NCBI GenBank assembly: GCA_964521195.1
Contig: CAZFRE010000002.1
Coordinates: 582,944-646,943, forward strand
Origin: CAWDNM01 sp964521195
GTDB lineage: Bacteria > Actinomycetota > Coriobacteriia > Anaerosomatales > JAAXUF01
Reading direction: 5' to 3'
DNA length: 64,000 nt
The translations under genes and the position numbers were made by a program. Positions within the stretch are counted from its first letter, which is position 1; the number at the start of each line of letters is the position of its first letter. Shown here in pieces: positions 1 to 11,690 of the stretch. The notes under the pieces were generated by a model. That model saw only the letters and a program-made list of their open reading frames with translations. It did not search any database and was not told where the DNA came from.

Positions 1-1142
1 ATGACGGTTCCCAGCCCGCCGGAGCCCGGTGTGCCGCCCTTCGAGATGGTGAGCGCGGCGCCGGTCACGTTGGTCTGCGCGGTGTCGGTGGCCGGGTTCG
101 AGAGCCACGAGCCCTCGAGCTCGACGTGGTTGGTGAACTGCTTCTTCACGCCACCTGACGTCAGAATCGGCGTGCCCGCAGTCGCCGTGGTGAGCGTCGT
201 CGCATCCGAGCGGTTCACGCCACCGTTGTCGGTCCCGTAGTAGTCGTAGCGGATGCCGGCGTCATACGCGAGTTGCCGAGACGCGCTCGTCGCCATCGTG
301 CCCAGATTCCACACGAGCGTCGTCACGCCGGTCGACGCATCGCGTGAGACTGAATCCGGTGCGGGGCTCGCCCCGCGCGGGCCGAGGTACTCGACGCCGT
401 CGGGGATCGTGTCGGTGACGACCACACTGTCGGTATCGCCGACGTAGTTGTTCTGTACATCGATGGTGTAGTGGTAACGCCGGCCGGCGCCGGTCCCGGT
501 CGCCTGTTCGACGCCGGTCGACTGGTGGGCGACCTTGCTCTCGATGATGATCGGCACGACCTTGCCGTTGGCGCTGACCACCGGCGGCGTGATGTCCGGG
601 ATCGTCTGGTTGGGGATCGTGTTCGCACCGACGCTGATCGCGTTGGTGATGAAGTCGCCGACCTGCCACTTCGGGTCGCCGGAGATGTCGAGGAGCAGGT
701 CCATTGAGAACGACTCGCCCGGCGCGAGGTCGCGGATGTCGATGAATCGCACCGTCGTGTCGCCGGTCGTGGGCGTCGTAGACACTGAGGTGGGGGCGAG
801 GTTGCCGCTGCCGTCACTCGCCGAGACGAACGTCGCGACGGCCTGCGGACTCGAGGACGCCGGGCGACTGCTCGAGATCACATCGGAGAGCGAGACGTTG
901 TACGCCTTGTCGGTCGTATCGGTGTTGGTGACCGTGATGTGCACGGTCGCCTGACCGCCGAGCAGCGGCTTGGCCGAGACCGACGCGCTCACACTCAGCG
1001 CGGCGGGGGACGCCGCGACAGGGGTCGGTTCGAGGAACTGTCGCAACTGCACGTAACTGAAGACCAGTGCGAATGAGAGGAAGAGGCGAAGAACTCGGTC
1101 GGACGCGCGGACGAACAACTGGACCCCTCGGCGTGTGCTCAC
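1..1142 (-). CDS. Partial surface protein with DUF11-like repeats
   Basis: The reading frame opens with GTG at 1142, preceded by GGGGAG, and runs 380 codons off the left edge without a stop. After a short basic stretch there is one hydrophobic segment (about residues 18-35) that could be a signal anchor. The rest is rich in Thr, Ser, Val and Asp and resembles the beta-sandwich repeats of DUF11/isopeptide-type surface proteins: VSVSAKPLLGGQATVHITVT, then VVTDTIPDGVEYLGP. Such modules build cell-surface stalks. The family call is by pattern only. The C-terminal end, where a sortase or S-layer anchor could lie, is outside the window. It is divergent from lipA. Confidence 0.75.
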   Translation of the reverse strand, partial: MSTRRGVQLFVRASDRVLRLFLSFALVFSYVQLRQFLEPTPVAASPAALSVSASVSAKPLLGGQATVHITVTNTDTTDKAYNVSLSDVISSSRPASSSPQAVATFVSASDGSGNLAPTSVSTTPTTGDTTVRFIDIRDLAPGESFSMDLLLDISGDPKWQVGDFITNAISVGANTIPNQTIPDITPPVVSANGKVVPIIIESKVAHQSTGVEQATGTGAGRRYHYTIDVQNNYVGDTDSVVVTDTIPDGVEYLGPRGASPAPDSVSRDASTGVTTLVWNLGTMATSASRQLAYDAGIRYDYYGTDNGGVNRSDATTLTTATAGTPILTSGGVKKQFTNHVELEGSWLSNPATDTAQTNVTGAALTISKGGTPGSGGLGTV

Positions 1143-1275
1143 GTGACTCCCCATACTCGATCCGGTACCCCACGCACCGGATTCCTACAGAAATGCTTGT
1201 AGCAAGGTATCACTTATCGGACCGCGAGCAACCTCCAAGAATCAATAGGGTCACGCGGGCGCGCGCGTAAGCGGT

Positions 1276-1299
1276 GATACGATGCTTGGGCATTGTATC
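1276..1299. promoter_or_regulatory. Inverted repeat upstream of lipA
   Basis: GATACGATGC and GCATTGTATC form 10-bp arms (one G-T pair as RNA) around a 4-base loop. It sits about 30 bases before the lipA start in the divergent spacer and could be an operator or a leader hairpin. No T tract follows. Confidence 0.3.
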
Positions 1300-1328
1300 G
1301 GCACGCGCACGCTCGAAGGTGACAGGAA

Positions 1329-2270
1329 TTGCGAAGCTACTCACACGGAAGATCCCAGCCGCGCCTGCCGGCCTGGCTGCGTCGGCCCATCGCGCAGCCA
1401 GGGAAGGCCGCGGCGATCTCCGGGCTGCTTGACGAACTCGAACTGAACACCGTCTGCCAGTCCGCGAAGTGTCCCAATCGGAGCGAGTGCTTCAGCTCCG
1501 GCACGGCGACGTTCCTGATCATGGGAGATGCCTGCACGCGAGGCTGCCGATTCTGCGCCGTCGAGACGCGTTCGCCTGCGCCGCTCGATCCCGATGAGCC
1601 GCGCCGGGTGGCCGAGGCCGCGGCGCGCATGGCCTTGCGGCACGTCGTGATCACCTCGGTCACGCGCGATGACGTCGCTGACGGGGGCGCCGCGCACTTC
1701 GTCGCGACGATCGAAGCGGTCCGCTCGGCGGTGCCGGGTGTGGCGATCGAGGTTCTCACGAGCGACTTCGGTGGGCGGGAGGAGAGCGTCGACGTCGTCG
1801 CGGCAGCCCGGCCCGAAGTCTACAACCACAATCTCGAGACGGTGCCGCGCCTGTACGACGAGGTGCGCCCGGGCGCGGTGTACGAGCGTTCGCTTCGCGT
1901 GCTCGAGCGTGTTCGCGAGACCCAGCCGGACCTGCCCACGAAGTCCGGCGTGATGCTCGGCCTCGGCGAGACGCCGGACGAGGTTCGCGACGTCATGCGC
2001 GACCTGATCGGCCACGGCGTGCGAATGCTCACCCTTGGCCAGTACCTGCGACCGAGCCCCGCACATCTGCCCGTCACGGAGTTCGTGGAGCCGGCCGTGT
2101 TCGCACAGCTCGCGCGTGATGCGTACGCGATGGGGTTCTCCGCGGTGGCGAGTGCGCCGTTCGTGCGATCGAGCTACCACGCGCGAGAACTCGCTGAGGG
2201 CGGCGAAAGCGCGACGACGAGCGAGGGCGCTGACGCCGAGACGGTCACCCCGGGTACGGCGGCGGGCTAG
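1329..2270 (+). CDS. lipA: Lipoyl synthase
   Basis: This radical-SAM enzyme inserts two sulfurs into octanoyl groups on lipoyl-carrier proteins to make lipoate. It has 313 residues, the usual family length. The auxiliary cluster motif is C43-x4-C48-x5-C54 (CQSAKCPNRSEC) and the SAM-cluster motif is C69-x3-C73-x2-C76 (CTRGCRFC). The late FVRSSYHA segment carries the serine that ligates the auxiliary cluster in characterised LipA. The start is TTG at 1329, with AAGGTGA six bases upstream. The C-terminal 25 residues are a low-complexity Glu/Thr/Gly tail. The stop overlaps the convergent GGDEF gene by a few bases. lipB is not adjacent. Confidence 0.95.
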   Translation: MRSYSHGRSQPRLPAWLRRPIAQPGKAAAISGLLDELELNTVCQSAKCPNRSECFSSGTATFLIMGDACTRGCRFCAVETRSPAPLDPDEPRRVAEAAARMALRHVVITSVTRDDVADGGAAHFVATIEAVRSAVPGVAIEVLTSDFGGREESVDVVAAARPEVYNHNLETVPRLYDEVRPGAVYERSLRVLERVRETQPDLPTKSGVMLGLGETPDEVRDVMRDLIGHGVRMLTLGQYLRPSPAHLPVTEFVEPAVFAQLARDAYAMGFSAVASAPFVRSSYHARELAEGGESATTSEGADAETVTPGTAAG

Positions 2271-3295
2271 ACTCCGACGGCGCTCCGCGGATCGGCGGCG
2301 CGGTTCCGGCCGGCTTCCTTCGCCTCGTAGAGTGCCTGGTCGGCCGCGGCGAGCAGCTGCTCCGGGCTGGTCGGCGCGCCGCTGTCGACGAACGCGCCGC
2401 CGACGCTGACGGTGACCAGAACCGGGTCGCCGTCGAACTCTAGCTGGAGCCCGCGCAGCGCCTCGATGACCCGGTCCATCAGCTGGACGAGTTCGGTCCG
2501 GTCGGTCTCGGGTGCGAGGATGGCGAACTCGTCTCCGCCGTAGCGTGCGACGAGGTCCGACGTGCGCACCGCGGTATGCAGCGCGTGGGCGACGGCCACG
2601 AGCGCCTCGTCACCCGCCGGATGGCCGTGCGCGTCGTTGATGGTCTTGAAGTGGTCGATGTCGACGAGGAGTACCGAGAGGGGGTGCGCGTAGCGCGTCG
2701 CGTATGCGACCCACTGCGCGAGGTAGCCGTAGAAGCCGCGCCGGTTGTAGAGCTCCGTGAGCGGGTCCTGGGTCGCGAGCTTGCTCAGGCGTTGCTGGTC
2801 ACGCAGCGAGCGGGCGAGCGCGCGTGCGAGGAAGCGCGAGAGCCCGCTCTCTCCGTACTGCTCGTCGATGGCGTTGACGAGACGCATGATGTGGCGTGAG
2901 TAGGCCTCGCGGACGTCGACGCCCTTGCTCGGCCGGACGATCTCCACAAGCTGGGCGAATGCCGGGTCGAGCATGTAGAACTCGAGCTGCGCGGCGATGG
3001 CCAGCATCTCGTCGTTCGAGAGATCGCCGCAGTCGACCGGCACGGTGGCCTTCACGTCCGACGCAAGCTCGCGCAGCGTCTCGCGCAACTCATCCTCGTC
3101 CGGCAGTTGCGGCACGAGCCCTGCGTCCCACGCCTGCAGGAGTTCGCCCCACCACACGACGTGAGACTGCTCCTCAAGGCCCATCTGCTCGAACAGATGC
3201 CTGATCCGAGGGTCGCTGCACTCATGTGCGAGCCGCGAGTACGTCTCGACGGCGGATGTGTCGAGTTCGATGCACAGTTCGATGATGTCTCTCAT
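2267..3295 (-). CDS. Diguanylate cyclase with N-terminal ferritin-like domain
   Basis: The C-terminal half is a GGDEF domain that should make cyclic di-GMP from two GTP. It has DxD in VDIDHF (about 211-216), the intact signature GGDEF at 253-257, and a product-inhibition site RxxD (R244-D247) five residues before it. Residues 1-160 are all helical and resemble ferritin-like/rubrerythrin four-helix bundles (ELDTSAVETYSRLAHE, then EEQSHVVWW), with Glu and E-x-x-H positions suited to a di-iron site. The protein has no membrane segment. An oxygen or redox-sensing cyclase is a reasonable inference, but the metal site has not been modelled. It ends convergently with lipA with a 4-base overlap. Confidence 0.85.
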   Translation of the reverse strand: MRDIIELCIELDTSAVETYSRLAHECSDPRIRHLFEQMGLEEQSHVVWWGELLQAWDAGLVPQLPDEDELRETLRELASDVKATVPVDCGDLSNDEMLAIAAQLEFYMLDPAFAQLVEIVRPSKGVDVREAYSRHIMRLVNAIDEQYGESGLSRFLARALARSLRDQQRLSKLATQDPLTELYNRRGFYGYLAQWVAYATRYAHPLSVLLVDIDHFKTINDAHGHPAGDEALVAVAHALHTAVRTSDLVARYGGDEFAILAPETDRTELVQLMDRVIEALRGLQLEFDGDPVLVTVSVGGAFVDSGAPTSPEQLLAAADQALYEAKEAGRNRAADPRSAVGV

Positions 3296-3468
3296 GTAGC
3301 TCCCTTGCCGCTGCCCTCTAATCGGATATGTGCCCGAATGCCGAGCATCTGCTCTCGCTCGCGCGCCAAGTCGGGCGCTGCGGATGGTTTGTGCACGATA
3401 GAATAGGAGTCCGACGACACATGCGGCCGCAGCTTCGGGCGGGCGCTTGAACCGGAGAGGGGTTGCTC

Positions 3469-6632
<3,164 letters not shown>

Positions 6633-6636
<4 letters not shown>

Positions 6637-7364
6637 GGCCCGTCTCCGGCGACGCCAAGCTCGCGCTCGCGTGGCCGCTCAGGCGCGCGACCGCGTTCGT
6701 GCTCGCGGTCGCGGCGCTCACGATCGCGTCGGGACGCATCGTGCGCGCGCTGCACGCATCGGACCTCGGGCCGACAGCGACGGCCCTGGCCATCATCGCG
6801 ACGTACGTCTGCGTGTACGCGATCGAGATGGGTGTGGTCTGGTCCGTGGCGCATTCGTCGGGCGCCGGCTTCGCCGAGTCGGTCGGTATGCGGCGAGTGC
6901 CCGGGATGGCCCGTCACCTGGCCGCCGCGGTGGCAGCCGGCTTCGCTCTGCGCGTCGCCGCCGGTGCGTACTCCGCGCTCATGCTCTCGCAACGCTGGCT
7001 TTTGCCGGGATGGGACTTCGACCCGACGAAGTACTTCCCGTCGACCCCGCTGGGCGCAACCGTTCTGGTGGCCGTGGTGGTGATCGGGGCGCCCATCGTC
7101 GAAGAGACCGTCTTCCGAGGCGTGCTCCTGCCGTCGCTGATCGCGCGTATGGGCGAGGGCCGTGCGATCGCGCTGACCACGGTCGTCTTCGCCGCGCTGC
7201 ATCTCAACCCGTTCACGTTCGCTCCGATCCTGCTCGTCGGGTGGGTGCTCGCGGCGCTCTTCGTGCGCTCGCGTTCACTCTGGGTCGCTATCGCGTGCCA
7301 CTCGACCTTCAACGCCATCGGCGTGCTGCTCGTGCTCCTCCTGCGGGGAAGCGGGGTCGTGTGA
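6633..7364 (+). CDS. CPBP family intramembrane metalloprotease
   Basis: This 243-residue protein has six or so membrane segments and the CPBP (Abi/CAAX protease-like) motifs EETVFRG, a later HLNPF, and CHSTFNA near the end. The paired glutamates, the arginine and the histidines form the catalytic site in the Rce1-type family. Substrates in bacteria are mostly unknown; roles in peptide maturation and immunity are recorded. The GTG start at 6633 overlaps the preceding stop by four bases. The next gene encodes a second CPBP domain, so this operon holds two. Confidence 0.88.
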
Positions 7365-8599
7365 GCAAGTCGAGCCAGCATCTCTCGCTCTACGCGGACC
7401 GCTGCGACGCGTGCGGCGCGTGCCGTGGCGTGTGCCCGCACGGGGCACTCAAAGTAGGGCGCTCGCTGCTCTATATCGACTGGCGCAAGTGCGATGGGTG
7501 TCTCGCATGCGTGGAGGCGTGCGACCGAAAGGCCATCGTGAGCCGCGTGGTGCCCTTGCGTTCGAGCCAGGTCCAGACCAACGTGCCGGTGGCCGAGGTG
7601 AGCAGGGTCGTCGTGGGTTCGCGTGCCGAGGCCAAGGCGGTGCGCCGCGCCGCCGAACGAGCGGCCAAGGAAGCGGGCGGCGGCAAGGTCTCGCGCGTGT
7701 CGGAGTCGGTCCCGTCGGCGGGCGCGACGAAGGGCTCGGGCGCGGGAGCCACTGCCGCGCGGACGGCGCCTGCGAAGCGGCCGGCAACGGGCTCGACGAC
7801 CGCCAAGCGCCCGGCTGCCAGGCCCGCGCCCACGCAGAGGCCCGTGCGCGCCGACGGGCCGGACACGGCCGCGAGTGGTTCTGCCGTCGCGTGGACGCTC
7901 GTCGACCTCGGCGCCGTGCTCGCGATCATGCTGCTCGCGCTCGTCATCAAGAACGCGGTACTCGCGCTTCCGCAGGTGGCGCTGATGCCCCAGATCGGCA
8001 AGATGGTAGTGCGGGGGGCGGTCCTCTCGGCGTTCTATGTCACGCAGATCGCGGCGTTCGGCTGGCTCGCCGGTCGTCACGGGTTGCCGGCGCTCGTCGG
8101 CTTCGGCCTCAAGGCGCCCGAGGGCGAGCGCAGCGAGGACAGGCCCTCGGCGCTCGTCTCGGCGGGACTCGTGGCCGTACTGCTCGTCGCGTGCGAGGCG
8201 TTCTCGATCGGCTACGGGCTCGCGATGGATGCGGCCGGCATCCGCCAGCCGGAGCGCCTGTCGAGCGACCTCGCCGGCGTCTTCGGCAGCGGGCCTGCGG
8301 GCTTCGCGGTCGCGTTCCTGCTCGTCGCCGTCGCCGCGCCCCTCGCCGAGGAGATCGCGTTTCGCGGCATCGTGCTGCCCGCGCTTGGCGACCGCTGGGG
8401 CATGTGGGTCGGCATCGGTGTCTCGTCACTGCTCTACGCTGCATACCACGCGAACGCGTGGCTGTTCGTGCCGACCGCGGTGCTGGGCGTCGCGCTCGGC
8501 TGGCTCACGTGGACGCGCCGGTCGCTGTGGCCTGCGCTCGCGCTGCACGTGCTCTACAACGCGGCTGCCGTCGCCGCCGCATTCGCGACAGCGGGCTGA
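7361..8599 (+). CDS. Ferredoxin-CPBP protease fusion protein
   Basis: Residues 1-60 form a ferredoxin with two 4Fe-4S motifs: C15-x2-C18-x2-C21-x3-C25P and C44-x2-C47-x2-C50-x3-C54. A flexible Ala/Pro/Lys/Thr-rich linker (about 100-175) follows. The C-terminal 230 residues are a polytopic CPBP intramembrane protease with EEIAFRG, AAYHAN and LHVLYN motifs. There are 412 residues in all. The domains lie in one uninterrupted frame, and the GTG start at 7361 overlaps the previous stop. Coupling an electron-transfer module to an intramembrane protease is unusual; redox gating of proteolysis is my inference. The linker codons are regular, which argues against a sequencing artefact. Confidence 0.85.
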   Translation: MSKSSQHLSLYADRCDACGACRGVCPHGALKVGRSLLYIDWRKCDGCLACVEACDRKAIVSRVVPLRSSQVQTNVPVAEVSRVVVGSRAEAKAVRRAAERAAKEAGGGKVSRVSESVPSAGATKGSGAGATAARTAPAKRPATGSTTAKRPAARPAPTQRPVRADGPDTAASGSAVAWTLVDLGAVLAIMLLALVIKNAVLALPQVALMPQIGKMVVRGAVLSAFYVTQIAAFGWLAGRHGLPALVGFGLKAPEGERSEDRPSALVSAGLVAVLLVACEAFSIGYGLAMDAAGIRQPERLSSDLAGVFGSGPAGFAVAFLLVAVAAPLAEEIAFRGIVLPALGDRWGMWVGIGVSSLLYAAYHANAWLFVPTAVLGVALGWLTWTRRSLWPALALHVLYNAAAVAAAFATAG

Positions 8600-8627
8600 A
8601 CACGCGCGCTGCGTCGTTGAGTATGAT
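8598..8627 (+). promoter_or_regulatory. Possible promoter of gatCA
   Basis: TGAACA (8598-8603) and TATGAT (8622-8627), 18 bases apart, resemble a housekeeping promoter. They lie about 70 bases before the gatC start in a 98-base spacer. Confidence 0.35.
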
Positions 8628-8697
8628 GGGTAGCGTTCGTTCGCACGCCGTTTCACGGGGCCGCAGCGCGGTGCTCGTAGCCTGAAAGGACCAGCAC

Positions 8698-9000
8698 ATG
8701 TCCCTCTCCGAGTCCGAGGTTCGCCACGTGGCGATGCTCGCCCGGCTCGCGCTCACCGACGATGAGGTCGTCAGCCTGCAGGGCGACCTGAACTCGATCC
8801 TGGCGCACATCGACACCATCCAGCAGCTCGATCTCGAGAGCGTGCCGCCCACCGCACACGCCATCCCCGTCACCAACGTCACGCGCGACGACGTCGTGGT
8901 GCCCGGACTCCCGCGCGCCACCGCACTCATGAACGCGCCCGCCGAGCAGGACGGCGCCTTCCTCATCCCGCAGATCACGGGTGGCGGTGATGACGCGTGA
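8698..9000 (+). CDS. gatC: Asp/Glu-tRNA(Asn/Gln) amidotransferase subunit C
   Basis: GatC wraps around GatA and GatB and stabilises the transamidating complex that makes Gln-tRNA(Gln) and Asn-tRNA(Asn). It has 100 residues, normal for the family, with the typical opening LSESEVRHVAMLARLALTDD and the C-terminal stretch containing R-D-D and the late P-Q-I. AAAGGA lies before the ATG. Its TGA overlaps the gatA GTG by four bases. Confidence 0.95.
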   Translation: MSLSESEVRHVAMLARLALTDDEVVSLQGDLNSILAHIDTIQQLDLESVPPTAHAIPVTNVTRDDVVVPGLPRATALMNAPAEQDGAFLIPQITGGGDDA

Positions 9001-10487
9001 GCGACCTGAACCTCTCGGCGTGGAACGCGGCCGATATCACCGCGGCGATCGCCCGCAAGGAGTTCTCGGCTCGTGAGGTGGCTGCCTCGGCGCTTGCGCG
9101 CATCGAGGCGCTCGAACCCGACGTGCACGCGCTCAACCAGGTGACCCCCGACCTCGCCTTCGCCGCCGCCGAGAAGATCGACGCACTCGTGGCCGCGGGC
9201 GACGAGCTGCCGCCCATGGCCGGCGTGCCGGCGGCGTTCAAGGACAACATGAACCTCGTCGGCACCCGCACGACGTGCTCGAGCAGGATCCTCGCGAACT
9301 ACGAGAGCGCGTACGACTGCACCGCGGTGGCGCGCCTCAATGCCGCAGGCGTGTTGCCGCTGGGCAAGTGCAACATGGACGAGTTCGCGTTCGGGAGCTC
9401 GGGCGAGACGAGCGCGACGGGGCCTGCGAAGAACCCGTGGGACCTCGGGCGCATCCCCGGCGGCTCGAGCGCAGGCAGCGCCGCGGCGGTTGCGGCCGGG
9501 CTCGCGACGGTCACGCTCGGCAGCGACACCGGAGGCTCGATCCGACAGCCCGGTGCGATGACCGGCACCGTGGCGCTCAAGCCGACGTACGGCCGCGTCT
9601 CGCGCTATGGCTGCGTCGCGTTCGCGAGCTCGCTCGATCAGATCGGGCCGTTCTCGCGCACCGTGGAAGACAGCGCGCGCGTGCTTGAGGCCATCTGCGG
9701 CAAGGACCCGCACGACGCCACGAGTGTGGCGCGTGACGACGAGGAGTTCGTCTCGGCGGCACGTGAGGGCGACGTGACCGGCATGCGCATCGGCATCGTG
9801 CGCGACATGCTCGACATGGAAGGCGTGCAGCCGGAGGTGCGAGAGAGCGTACTTGCCGCCGCCGCGCGCTTCGAGGCGATGGGCGCGACGGTGGGCGAGG
9901 TCACGCTGCCCACGAGTCAGCACGGTCTGGCGGCGTACTACATCATCGGCCCCGCCGAGGCCTCCAGTAACCTCGCGCGCTTCGACGGCATCCGCTACGG
10001 ACATCGCACCGAGGCACCCGCCGACACGCTCGAGCTGTACATGCGCAGCCGCGCCGAGGGTTTCGGCACCGAGGCCAAGCGCCGCATCATGCTCGGCACC
10101 TACGCGCTCTCGGCGGGCTACTACGACGCCTACTACGGCCAGGCGCAGAAGGCGCGCACGCTCATCGCGCGCGAGTTCTCGGCGGCCTTCGCCGACTACG
10201 ACGTGCTGCTCACACCCACCTCGCCGCAGGTCGCATGGCGTTTCGGCGAGAAGAGCGACCCGCTGACGATGTATCTGGCCGACATCTACACCATCCCGGT
10301 CAACCTCGCCGGCAACTGCGGCATCAGCGTCCCGAGCGGATTCACGCAGGTCGATGGTGTGACGCTCCCCATCGGCCTGCAGATCATCGGCGACTACTTC
10401 GCGGAGTCGAAGGTCTTTCGCGCGGCGGCTGCGATCGAACGCGACCTCGCGCTCGATCTGCGAAGCCCGCTCGTCGCGGGAGCGTAG
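8997..10487 (+). CDS. gatA: Asp/Glu-tRNA(Asn/Gln) amidotransferase subunit A
   Basis: GatA is the amidase subunit that releases ammonia from glutamine for the GatB reaction. It shows the amidase-signature triad: K82 in AAFKDN, S157 in GGSSAG, and the nucleophile S181 in TGGSIRQPGA. At 496 residues it has the usual length. The GTG start at 8997 overlaps the gatC stop, so the pair is translationally coupled. gatB is not next; it lies 4.2 kb downstream behind other genes on both strands, which suggests separate transcription. Confidence 0.96.
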   Translation: MSDLNLSAWNAADITAAIARKEFSAREVAASALARIEALEPDVHALNQVTPDLAFAAAEKIDALVAAGDELPPMAGVPAAFKDNMNLVGTRTTCSSRILANYESAYDCTAVARLNAAGVLPLGKCNMDEFAFGSSGETSATGPAKNPWDLGRIPGGSSAGSAAAVAAGLATVTLGSDTGGSIRQPGAMTGTVALKPTYGRVSRYGCVAFASSLDQIGPFSRTVEDSARVLEAICGKDPHDATSVARDDEEFVSAAREGDVTGMRIGIVRDMLDMEGVQPEVRESVLAAAARFEAMGATVGEVTLPTSQHGLAAYYIIGPAEASSNLARFDGIRYGHRTEAPADTLELYMRSRAEGFGTEAKRRIMLGTYALSAGYYDAYYGQAQKARTLIAREFSAAFADYDVLLTPTSPQVAWRFGEKSDPLTMYLADIYTIPVNLAGNCGISVPSGFTQVDGVTLPIGLQIIGDYFAESKVFRAAAAIERDLALDLRSPLVAGA

Positions 10488-10559
10488 GACGGCATACCTG
10501 ACAACCGCCGCTGCCAGCGGCGACGAGGAACCAGCAACCGACAGGGGAGGAACCGCACC

Positions 10560-10985
10560 ATGGCAACGAAGGACGCGTTCTCGGCAGAAGAGTGGCTCAC
10601 GCTGCAGATGGCGAGCACCGACACGATCATGTACCTGTCGCTCATCGACCCCGGCTTCTGGGAGTCGTTCAAGGAGGCCGGCCACGCGGGCAAGTTCGTC
10701 GCCTCGCAGGCGAGCGACGCACCCAACCTGCTCGTTCGCGATCTCGCGCACGACGCCCGTGCCAAGTACGAGAAGGACGAGAAGCCCAACGCCACCAACC
10801 TCGAGGCGCTCACGCTCGAGCACGTGACCGAAGCTGTGGCCCTCGTCGCCGAGAAGGCCCCCGAGGACCTCGACGCGTTCAAGGCGTTCATTCTCGGGCT
10901 CGCGGACTCGGTCGCGAACGCCGCTGAGGGCGTGAGCGGGCTCGAGGCCGGTGCGATCGACAAGCTCAAGGAGGCGCTCGCGTAA
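10560..10985 (+). CDS. Small helical protein of unknown function
   Basis: This 141-residue acidic protein has no membrane span or cysteine. It looks all-helical (EEWLTLQMASTDTIMYLSLI, then repeated Ala/Glu-rich helices). I do not recognise a family. AGGGGAGG lies about 10 bases before the ATG. It follows gatA by 72 bases on the same strand and is closed by a strong terminator at 11019-11050, so it may be the last gene of the gatCA transcript. Confidence 0.7.
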   Translation: MATKDAFSAEEWLTLQMASTDTIMYLSLIDPGFWESFKEAGHAGKFVASQASDAPNLLVRDLAHDARAKYEKDEKPNATNLEALTLEHVTEAVALVAEKAPEDLDAFKAFILGLADSVANAAEGVSGLEAGAIDKLKEALA

Positions 10986-11018
10986 GGCGGCCTGAGCGCG
11001 GTACATAGCACGGATGAG

Positions 11019-11050
11019 AACCCCCTGGGAATTGATACCCCAGGGGGTTT
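11019..11050. terminator. Intrinsic terminator
   Basis: AACCCCCTGGG and CCCAGGGGGTT form an 11-bp hairpin with an 8-base loop, followed by a short T run. It closes the gatCA region. Confidence 0.75.
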
Positions 11051-11155
11051 ACTTGTGCCGGAATGTTGGTACAAACGCACCGTAGGGAAGAACGGTGCGG
11101 CCCACTCGGGGCCGCGGGAGCCGGTGGGACCGGCTCATGTGGAAGGAGGCCGACG

Positions 11156-11596
11156 ATGAAGCGCCCAGTCGGCGTGACCATACTCTCCGTGCTCGCCTTG
11201 ATCGGCGGGTCTGTACTCGTCCTGTCCTCGCTCGGCTACCTGGGGATCTCGGCACTGCGCACTTCGATACTGGTGGGCGTCTTGTCGGGCATGCCGCCCC
11301 TGCTGGTGATGAGCGCCGGCGTAGTCAGCCTGATCCTGGGAGGCCTCGCCATCACGTTCGGGATCGGCGCGCTGTCCATGAAGTCCTGGGCGTGGATGAC
11401 CGGCATGGTCGTCTGGAGCTTGAGCCTCGTGCTCGGCATCGCGCAGCTGGCTCTGACCGGCATCTCAGTGGTCCCGGTGCTCTCTGTGGTCATCGGGATC
11501 GCGATCCTCGCGTATCTCGCGAGCGGTTCGGTCCGCGAGGCATTTGGGATCGAGAGCGGCGAGCACTACACCACGCACCACCCGTCGGCGGCCTAG
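11156..11596 (+). CDS. Small four-span membrane protein
   Basis: This 146-residue protein has four predicted membrane helices (about 7-30, 45-65, 75-95 and 100-122) and a short His-rich tail (HYTTHHP). The opening MKRPVGVTILSVLALIGG is common in small actinobacterial membrane proteins of unknown role. GGAAGGAGG lies seven bases before the ATG at 11156. It is monocistronic and converges on the UbiB gene. Confidence 0.75.
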   Translation: MKRPVGVTILSVLALIGGSVLVLSSLGYLGISALRTSILVGVLSGMPPLLVMSAGVVSLILGGLAITFGIGALSMKSWAWMTGMVVWSLSLVLGIAQLALTGISVVPVLSVVIGIAILAYLASGSVREAFGIESGEHYTTHHPSAA

Positions 11597-11690
11597 CGCA
11601 CGCGGCGGCGCCCGGCATGCACCGGGTCACAGGAATCGCAGTCAGGGGTCGCCCGCAGGGGCGGCCCCTTCCGCACGTGCGGGCGAGGCG

